Shown here piece after piece: positions 56,913 through 64,000 of a stretch of DNA of 64,000 nucleotides (position 1 is its first letter; every line of letters starts with the position of its first letter). The DNA comes from Lolium rigidum (lineage: Eukaryota; Streptophyta; Magnoliopsida; Poales; Poaceae), in contig NC_061508.1 in the NCBI RefSeq assembly GCF_022539505.1, forward strand, positions 267,660,736-267,724,735. Reading direction: 5' to 3'. Position numbers and translations under genes: made by a program. The notes beneath the pieces were generated by a model, which was given only the letters and a program-made list of their open reading frames with translations, searched no databases and was not told the origin of the DNA.

Positions 56913-59609
56913 CTGGTTGGTATATTTCGACCATAAATCATACGTTTTTTGTTGACCTATTTTTCATCATATAGCATAAAGCTGCAATGTTGTGCCTAAT
57001 CTGTAGGTGAAAGCAGTATCAAGGTATAACTGCTCTTGTTGCTCTACTGCAGTTTTTTCAGTCACTTCTTTTGCAGTCACGATGTATTAGAAGATTTTTT
57101 TCATTTACTTAGGCTGATCGGTTTTGTTGTTTGTCTTGCAGGATTATCTGGTGCTCTTCTTTAATGATTCAGCAGTACTTTCCGTTCACTCCATTTTCAA
57201 AAAGGTAAGAAACCATTTTATTTCCAACGGATTTAGCAGGAGTGCTGATAGTTTCGAAGAGGAGACGGGAGAAGCAAACTGCATGGTTCTACACTGTTGT
57301 TACACTAGCGATAGGAGACGTGGATATGCCTCTGTTACTTTACTTGACTGACTAACTTTGTTGCCTTGAATTTATTTCTTCTCTGAATGGTGTGTTTTAA
57401 AAGTCGTTTTATGACTTACAAGATATAAAAAATGCCATAGATATCTCAAATTCAATACCACTGCTCCAATGGTATATATATGTGGTGGAATTCGAATAAC
57501 AGTTACATTATATGTACGTACATGTGCAGGTTATTGTGAAACATAATTTATTTCAGTTGGGTCTTTGTGGGGATTAGGTGCAGTAACCCTTAATTTGAAA
57601 AATAATAGAACTTGTATTACGAAATCATAGTTGTCTATTTTTTGTTAATTAGTTTTAGTGTAAGAGATTTTGCAGGGCAAGCTGCCACCATTGTTGTGTT
57701 CTGATACCTCTAAACGTAGATGTAAGTACACTATTTCATGAGCTTTATTTGTAGTACTTAAGCGTGAATGTGTGTGTGTAATTGTATAAAATGACCATGC
57801 TATTTTTTCTGATAATAATTGTTGTCTATATCATCTTTAGAATGTTCATGCTATTTTTTCTGCCAATCATTGTTGTCTAATGATCGCTTGTTGGGAAAGA
57901 AAATAAATTGAGTTAGATATCTCGTTCCTTGTTTCAGGTACCAAATTTTCTTTCATGATGTGTGTGGTTCATCATAATAATTTTGTGTCTATGACCCTTA
58001 AGGTGGTTAGTAAAAAGGTGTCATATGCGGAAGCTTTTAAGGAAACTTCTACATTAGCTATAAGTGTTTTCGGTCAGCTCATTGATCCTTGGTTATCCAC
58101 TGATGGAACTAAAGGATCATCACTGCAGTGAAATATTACTTCCTCGAAAGATATCTTGTGTTCATATGTCATGAATCTTTAAATGGATCATGTTTGTGAG
58201 GCTGCTGAAAAAACTTTATATTTTAATGGTATGTTACTTCACCTTAATTATATGTGTTTTTTTTTTTGCTTCGCCATCTGGTCCTTATTATTATCCTGCA
58301 GAGGAAGCTGGTAGACTATAAACCCGAGATTTGTTAATGAATCTTCAGATTTTCCTGGGTGTTGTCCTGTCATCAGCTAAAGTCATACTTTATGAACATT
58401 TGTAAGCTTATTTAAGAGCAAGTTTGTCTTGGTTTAATCAAATGTGTACATGTCCATTTTTTTCCTGCTTTGATTGCAATGATTTGCGTTTTTTCTTCTC
58501 CTCAATGGTTATTTTTGGTGAATATTTTTAAACGTGAGGAGAATTAAATTCTTATATTGCTCGTTACGTGACATAGCACACTTACTTTAAATTTTTAAAA
58601 ATTATTTGAGGTGGCTCTGAAGGGTAGTATGATTTTCATTCTTGCTAGATTTAACAATTTCATTTGTATGGTTGAAAACTGATAGTATCACTGCTTAAGA
58701 TGAAACTATTTTCACATATGGTTTTCAGTGTCCACTCATTCCTGATTTTTCTATACATACATGATTTTGTTAGATGAACAAAAGAACTCATGGTAGATTG
58801 AAAAGAACCAGCTTGGACAGTTTCTAGCTCATATTGATATGGTTCATGTTCTGATTTTCATATTCCATTATGTTCAAGTTTTAATACAGTTTATGCATCG
58901 GTCATTCTTGATTTCAGGTCTGTTTGGTCGATGTGTTGTCTGACAATTATATTTTACAATTATAGACATAACAATTTGGTATAATCACCTTGCAACCAAG
59001 TGCATTTTCTTAATCAAACCATGCTTCTCATTAAATAGGAGAACTTGCAACGCCTCAATGGTGCACTATTCATATGAATAATTGGATATTTCTATTTATC
59101 ATTTCTGTTATGTTTGTTTGATCTGAAGGACCGCATTAGGAATTGAGTTGAATCACTTCCTACCATCGCTTAGTAAAATTCACTTCAGATAATGTCGTAG
59201 TTAGTAAATCACATGCTTAACAAAACAAAGCTTTATTTTTTGTTTTAAATACTACAATTTGTAGTATGCTTATTGTCCATAAGGTCTAAATCAAAATTTG
59301 ATACAGCTTTTTGAGCATGTTGAATGTCAGGCATTGAATTTCTTAGTTGCTTGGTATCGAACTCCCTGTTGGTGCAGCGGCAAGATAATCTTTTTAGGCT
59401 TCTCGATAAGAACGATGATTGGCATGCAACTACCAACCTGAATCACTGCCCCATAGAACGGCTGCTCCATGTTGGACTCCATTAGTTGAGTCATTGCTTT
59501 TCTTCATACAACTAATGTTTTTGGAATATTGTCCAATTATAATTTTTATACAAGAGAATTTGCAAATGCATCGTATTCACCTATATGGCAAGGAACAAAA
59601 TTAGAGAAA
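56913..59609. other. AT-rich sequence with possible exon-like pieces
   Basis: Two short blocks look like exons: 57142-57204 (TTGCAG before, GTAAGA after; 21 open codons reading DYLVLFFNDSAVLSVHSIFK...) and 57676-57721 (TTGCAG before, GTAAGTAC after). A third possible piece lies near 58020-58130. I recognise no protein. They could be captured gene pieces carried by a Helitron whose 3' end is at 59637. Confidence 0.25.
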
Positions 59610-59637
59610 CCGTGGCAATGCACGGGCACTCAACTAG
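59610..59637 (+). mobile_element. Helitron-like 3' end, plus orientation
   Basis: A hairpin with a 5-bp stem (CCGTG, loop GCAATG, CACGG) is followed by GCACTCAA, CTAG and T. It mirrors the end at 48959. An alternative is that both are inverted ends of an unknown element type. Confidence 0.4.
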
Positions 59638-59898
59638 TGTCATTTTAGAAAGGAAATCAAGCAATAAATGAAGATTTTGAGAAAATCAAGCAAGACATTA
59701 ATTGAGGGAATCATCACTACATGTGGTTTTTAGTTTCTTGGGTTCCTATGTAACTTGTGCATGTACCGCTTGGAATTATGAAGTGATGTCTAGGTCTTTT
59801 GGAACCCTTCCCCTTTTGGAAAAAATATAGAAAATGCTACGACTACCATTTTGATAACATTGGTTTAGTTTGACTTTTCGCGTCGTCTCGGGTCAAGC

Positions 59899-60212
59899 TA
59901 CACCTGGGCAAAACTCGGGTCGAACCTGGTTTCGAGCCAAGCCCGAAAAAGCCCAAAGCTACAATGTCAAGCCCGAACCCGGCCCGGCCCGACCCTCGGG
60001 CCTGTAAATCGAGCCTGAACCCGGCCCGAACTAGCAAAAGCCCGGCCCGGTCCGAGAAGCCCGGCCCAGACCTTACCTAAATCACAAAAACTGCAAGCCT
60101 AAGTCAAACCCGGCCCGATGTTCGAGCTCAAAAATCAGGCCCGAGCCCAGCCCTTAGTGCAAGCCCGGCCCGGCCTGTGATTTTCGGGCCGGGCTGCCCA
60201 TGCCCAGCTGTA
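59899..60212. mobile_element. hAT-type MITE, 314 bp
   Basis: The ends are TACACCTGGGCA and TGCCCAGCTGTA, and they are flanked by a perfect 8-bp duplication GGTCAAGC at 59891-59898 and 60213-60220. Eight bases is typical of hAT elements. The interior repeats GCCCGGCCCG-like blocks many times. Confidence 0.85.
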
Positions 60213-60220
60213 GGTCAAGC

Positions 60221-61312
60221 AAATATAGTGCCTGGAGCAACACTGCGTAGACGTCTTAGAGCTAGGCGAATTTTGAAACATTTTTCCCTAGCCAAGCTAG
60301 ATGCAACATTTGCTCTAACACCTTTGGATCAGGCTGTAGAAATACGTGATGAAACACGGGTACTCCAGAACCCGTTTCGGGCCGGATTCTGAATCTCCAA
60401 AAAAATTAAAAATAGCTTTTGTATATAGAAGATGCACGAATTATGTGCGTGCCATTTTTTATATACCTAAATTTAAAAATATGTAGCTTGGAGAGAAATG
60501 ACAAGTTTTAGATGAATAGTATGAAGTAAACTCAACTGCACAGTAATTTTTGTAACTTAGTGGTCGGGGCAACTAGGAGTATATAACTTACAGCTGGGGT
60601 AAATTTAATTGGGTTCGGTAGTATCCAGGTTCCAAAAAATCGTTTTAACTAGACTGCATCTCACTTCACTCATGCATGCAAACCAACCACATCACATTCC
60701 GGGCCGGCATCCTCCGCCAGCGCTGCGCTGATATGACCAGCCTGATAGCATGGAGCATGGTACTCGGGAAACTACGCTCTCGTGGATCATTGAGTCCCGA
60801 TTTTCTGCTCCGTGTGCCTAATAAACAAAAGCTTTCTGAACATTACTGAGCAGGAGAGTATCCCCACTTCACAGCACTACGGGGGGAGAAACAGACAAGT
60901 TTCTGTTGAAGAAGAACGCTCGGTCAAGTGTTCATTGAAGGCCAACGCTGCACTTGTCACCTTCCTATCCACCATGCTCCAAATATCACATCGCCACTTG
61001 TATAGACGTAGTAGAACCCCATCAGTTATTGAGCTGCTTGCTCGCGGCCGAGATCGATGCCCAGACACACACACACGACACGGTAAAATAGCAGCAATGT
61101 TGTACGGCGTACTACACGCTCCATATCCTACTCAGCAGGTTCGCAGCAGCAGCAGGTAGCATCAATTTTTACCGTACGCGTGCTCTTGCAGTAACTGCAT
61201 GCCGATCCCTAGATCGATCTCCGTGTCCGCTGATGCACAAACCTACCCCCATTCAATCAATCCGCCAGAGGTTGCAGTCACGCACGGCACCGCCCTATCT
61301 TCTTCTTCCTAC
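60221..61312. other. Intergenic region upstream of the GDSL gene
   Basis: No gene is recognised. The last few hundred bases probably hold the promoter. A short CA repeat (ACACACACAC) lies near 61066. Confidence 0.4.
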
Positions 61313-61320
61313 TATAAATA
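61313..61320 (+). promoter_or_regulatory. TATA box of the GDSL gene
   Basis: TATAAATA stands 75 bases before the ATG at 61395. It predicts a transcription start near 61345 and a leader of about 50 bases. Confidence 0.75.
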
Positions 61321-61394
61321 GGAGTAGCAACGTAGCCGTGTCAAACAGATTAAGCAATTAAAGCTAGCTCACGAGTTGCTGCGTTTCACCGGCA

Positions 61395-61811
61395 ATGGCC
61401 ACGGCCAAGCTCGTCGTGGCATCTCTCTGCCTCCTCCTCGTGCTAACGCAGCACGAAGCTGCTGCCGCTGCCTCCAGGAGCTGCCACGGCGGCCGGGCTG
61501 CGGGGATGGTGGAGGCCATGTTCGTGTTCGGGAGCTCGCTGGTGGACAACGGCAACAACAACTTCCTCAACGGCTCCCGCGCCGTGCGCGCCGACTACCT
61601 GCCCTACGGCGTCGACTCCCCGCTCGGCCCCACCGGCCGCTTCTCCAACGGCCGCAACACCATCGACGCGCTCGGGGAGCTCCTCCTTCTCCCCGCCGGC
61701 GGCCGCATCCCGACGTTCGCCGACCCGGCCACCAGGGGCCGCGCCGCGCTGCACGGCGTCAACTTCGCGTCCGGCGGCTCTGGCATCCTCGACGACACCG
61801 GCAAGGCAACT
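61395..61811 (+). CDS. GDSL esterase/lipase, exon 1 (rest outside the window)
   Basis: The ATG (GCAATGGCC context) starts MATAKLVVASLCLLLVLTQH, a secretion signal with likely cleavage in the following Ala run (residues 22-27). Block I is FVFGSSLVDNGNNNF at residues 43-57; the catalytic Ser is residue 48. The Asp of the usual GDSL is Ser here, a form I recall from other grass GDSL enzymes. PLGPTGRFSNGR (76-87) and block II GVNFASGGSGIL (121-132) follow. Exon 1 ends after codon 139 at a GTGAGT donor, in phase 0, where introns are common in the family. Such enzymes are secreted and act on lipid or cuticle esters. The frame shows no defect. A TATA box lies upstream. The first intron is enlarged by a retroposon. 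Confidence 0.92.
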
Positions 61812-61839
61812 GTGAGTAGATTTTCATGCTCTACCTACC

Positions 61840-62500
61840 ATTCTCGCAAATAGTGGCATCCTGTACTGTACACTAGATGTATTGGTGACGTGCGTGTCTG
61901 AAACGTATTGTGGCGTGCTATTGTTACCAAAGTGTCAAACTCTTGTGAAATGGTATCCGCAGGGAATGAAACTCACTATGGAAGAGAATTGCTGAGATGG
62001 TATTTCCTCATGTCCAATCAATAAGAACTTAGTTAAGAGTTAACATCCTCTAAATTTGATCAATGTTATAGATAAAAATATAAATATTTGACAATACCAA
62101 ATTAGTATTTGTAAATTCACCGTAATATATATTTTCGTAATACATTTGTTTCATGTTCTAGATATTTATATTGTCTTCTTTACATTTAGATGAACTTATT
62201 AAGATTTAATTTTGACCAAATTTCTAAACCATATTTATTGTAACGGATGTAGTAGTGATTGCCGATTTTTTTTAAAAAATAATGGTATATATTGCAGAGG
62301 ATATACCATTAGAAATTTTATACTCTCTACGAGTGTTCTTGCAAATAGTGGCATTCTGTACACTACCTGTATCTGTGACGTGCGTGTTTGAACCATAGGT
62401 AGTGGCGTGCTACTGCTACCAAAATGTCAAACTTTGGAGAAATGGTACTAGTATGTGGTATGGAATTAATTGCTAAAATGGTACTCTTTCTTTGCGGAAA
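61840..62500. repeat. Diverged direct duplication in the GDSL intron
   Basis: About 170 bases from 61840 (GCAAATAGTGGCATCCTGTA, GTGACGTGCGTGT, GTGGCGTGCTA, ATGTCAAACT-like) recur from about 62335. The block between (about 62030-62270) is AT-rich and may be a decayed MITE. Confidence 0.7.
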
Positions 62501-62629
62501 ACGTAACATGAGATTACCATTATTCTTTTATACAGAAGCACAAAAAAAAGTCGAGTATGAGTACTGTGGAACCACATAGTAGTACATTTAATGAAGGTGC
62601 ATTAATATGGTTATGTGGAACGAGTAGTA

Positions 62630-63977
62630 GAGGCTCTCATTTCCCCCCCTTCCTCCTCTCAGACAGCTACAGTAGTTGAGAGTCGACTCTCGTCGGCCGG
62701 GCCCACTACAAGAAATGTGTTGATTTGTGACGGTCCGTTTTTGACGATTTAGTGTAAAATCGTCATAAATTATGACGATTTTACACCAAATCGTCACAAA
62801 TGGAGCGTCACAAATCAACACATTTCTTGTAGTGGCCGCTCCAAGGCCTCCTCCGCCGGATTAGCCGGCTGGAGATGGTCGAGGACGAGCGCCGGAGTAG
62901 TTAGGGTTAGTATTAGGTGTAGATTTAGCTGCTTTACCCTTGTGGAGAATGGCGTTATGCCCAAGGGGATCTGGCCACGGTGGAGTTGGAGAGGCTCCGG
63001 GTGGCTTGTGGTCGTCTGGCTGCTCTACGCGGCGCTCCGATGGTCGGAGCCGGAGGCGGAGGGCGGCGGCGCTTCCACGACCCCTTCAATAAATCTCTCG
63101 GGTCTCCCTCTCGATCTGGAGAGATCTGTCCCGGATTTTGCTCCGCCTGGCCACCATGGTGGTGGAGAAGGAGGAGCAAACCTAGATGGCTCGTCCTTTG
63201 CAGATCGGCGGGGAGCTTCTGGCTCTTCTTCCTTTGTCATCTGATGCGGTTGCATGTGAGCGGCAACCAAATCGTGGAGCTTCTCCTTCCTGGCTCTCGT
63301 CCATGGCGGACGGTCAAAGGAGGAAGAAGATCCGGGGATGACTTCCATAATAAGCTCATCTTCTGGGTCCGTCGGCGTCGCCATCATCAACGCTCGCACT
63401 CCCGAGTCCGTGGCAGGTTCTTCGGGCCGGGCGGGTCGATTTCATCGTCGCGATGCAGAGTAGGCCTTGCTACTTCTTCGATTCTGCCTCATCTGCAGCT
63501 TTCCCTGGATCCAAGCGCCAAGGTGGTGACAAGCTGGGGAATTTGCAAGGAGGGCGGGTGGAGGAGGTGGCACCGGAGCTCTTCTGAAGCGTTCTTTGCG
63601 AGCAGCACATCGGCGGCGTTCATGCTTGCCGTTATCTACGCCAGTGAAGATTGGCGATTTTTCAACCTCCATCGGAGGCCCTCTCAGAGATTGGAGGTCG
63701 CGTTCATCGTCGACTTCAATGCAAGTGGTGCCGTCCCCGCCTTGAAGCCCGACGGCGGCTCTCTGGTCTCTTGCTCGCCGGTGGGGATAGAGAAGGACCC
63801 GATTGCAATCTTCTTTTTCCTTCGAGGTCTTTTCCGCATTTACCGGGGACCTATGTATTATTTCTCTTTTTCATGGGGTCCTTTGTAACATTCTGTACAC
63901 CCACCGCTTGGTATTAATGAAGCTTCTACGCCCTTCGGGGCGCTCCGCGTTCAAAAAAAAAAAAAAAAAAAAAAAAA
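62630..63977 (+). mobile_element. Poly(A) retroposon in the GDSL intron, copy 2
   Basis: The insertion is flanked by AACGAGTAGTA at 62619-62629 and 63976-63986 and ends in about 25 A. Its 3' end (GGTATTAATGAAGC, hairpin CGCCCTTCGGGGCG, GTTC, then A-run) matches copy 1 at 54186-55161. The GC-rich body has a 302-codon frame (62980-63888) but shows no reverse transcriptase, endonuclease or other known domain. It lies in the sense direction of the gene. A CACTA MITE is inserted in it. Confidence 0.82.
62704..62834. mobile_element. CACTA-type MITE, 131 bp
   Basis: It starts CACTACAAGAAATGTGTTGA and ends with the exact inverse, flanked by GCC on both sides (62701-62703 and 62835-62837). Three-base duplications and CACTA ends define the superfamily. 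The whole element is a near-perfect palindrome. Confidence 0.95.
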
Positions 63978-64000
63978 CGAGTAGTACATGTACCTGAATA

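Noticed and set aside
62980..63888. 302-codon plus-strand ORF in the retroposon
   Set aside because: It is GC-rich with no known domain and overlaps other long frames. I keep it as part of the mobile element and not as a gene.
1..64000. tRNA and rRNA genes
   Set aside because: No cloverleaf with A and B boxes and no rRNA-like sequence was recognised by eye. A tRNAscan run would decide.

Overview
The window looks like intergenic DNA from a large-genome grass, most likely Triticeae or a close Pooideae relative. The reasons are nested Ty3/gypsy LTR retrotransposons of Athila and chromovirus type, Stowaway, Harbinger, CACTA and hAT MITEs, a MULE with captured genes, and grass-type B3-like and DUF295-like gene fragments. 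The species cannot be named from the sequence alone. Only one convincing host gene is present: the first exon of a GDSL esterase/lipase near the right edge (61395-61811, +), whose first intron runs out of the window.

Layout. 1-13267: 3' half of a chromovirus-type gypsy element (pol, polypurine tract, long LTR). Its LTR is split by a 5.4 kb Mutator-like element (3090-8455, perfect 9-bp target duplication) that carries pieces of a B3-like gene and a DUF295-like gene. The gypsy element appears to sit inside a Copia leader/LTR (13268-14299, minus). 14300-21050: MITEs, including a Stowaway within a Stowaway, and PIF/Harbinger elements, one of which carries a second B3-like gene. 21050-29100: AT-rich sequence with tandem repeats, a duplicated and broken 3'-5' exonuclease gene, a region full of TAGCAAA-like motifs, and a Harbinger-like element with a broken gene of unknown function. 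29100-48850: a nest of Athila-lineage retrotransposons in both orientations, with a 100-N gap at 39793-39892. 48850-61300: Helitron-like ends, a Stowaway, a poly(A) retroposon, a solo LTR and a hAT MITE. 61300-64000: the GDSL gene; its intron holds a second poly(A) retroposon that itself holds a CACTA MITE.

The genes do not form a pathway. Most coding sequence belongs to mobile elements or to gene copies carried by them, and nearly all of it is broken by stops or frameshifts. The points that deserve most attention are: two different transposon superfamilies carrying members of the same B3-like family; a poly(A) retroposon family with no visible reverse transcriptase but clean target duplications; an apparently non-autonomous Athila element that keeps an open frame for a gag-like, acidic and then membrane-type protein; and an intact extra ORF downstream of a decayed Athila pol. 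Family names for LTR elements are from memory of grass repeats and were not checked against a database.
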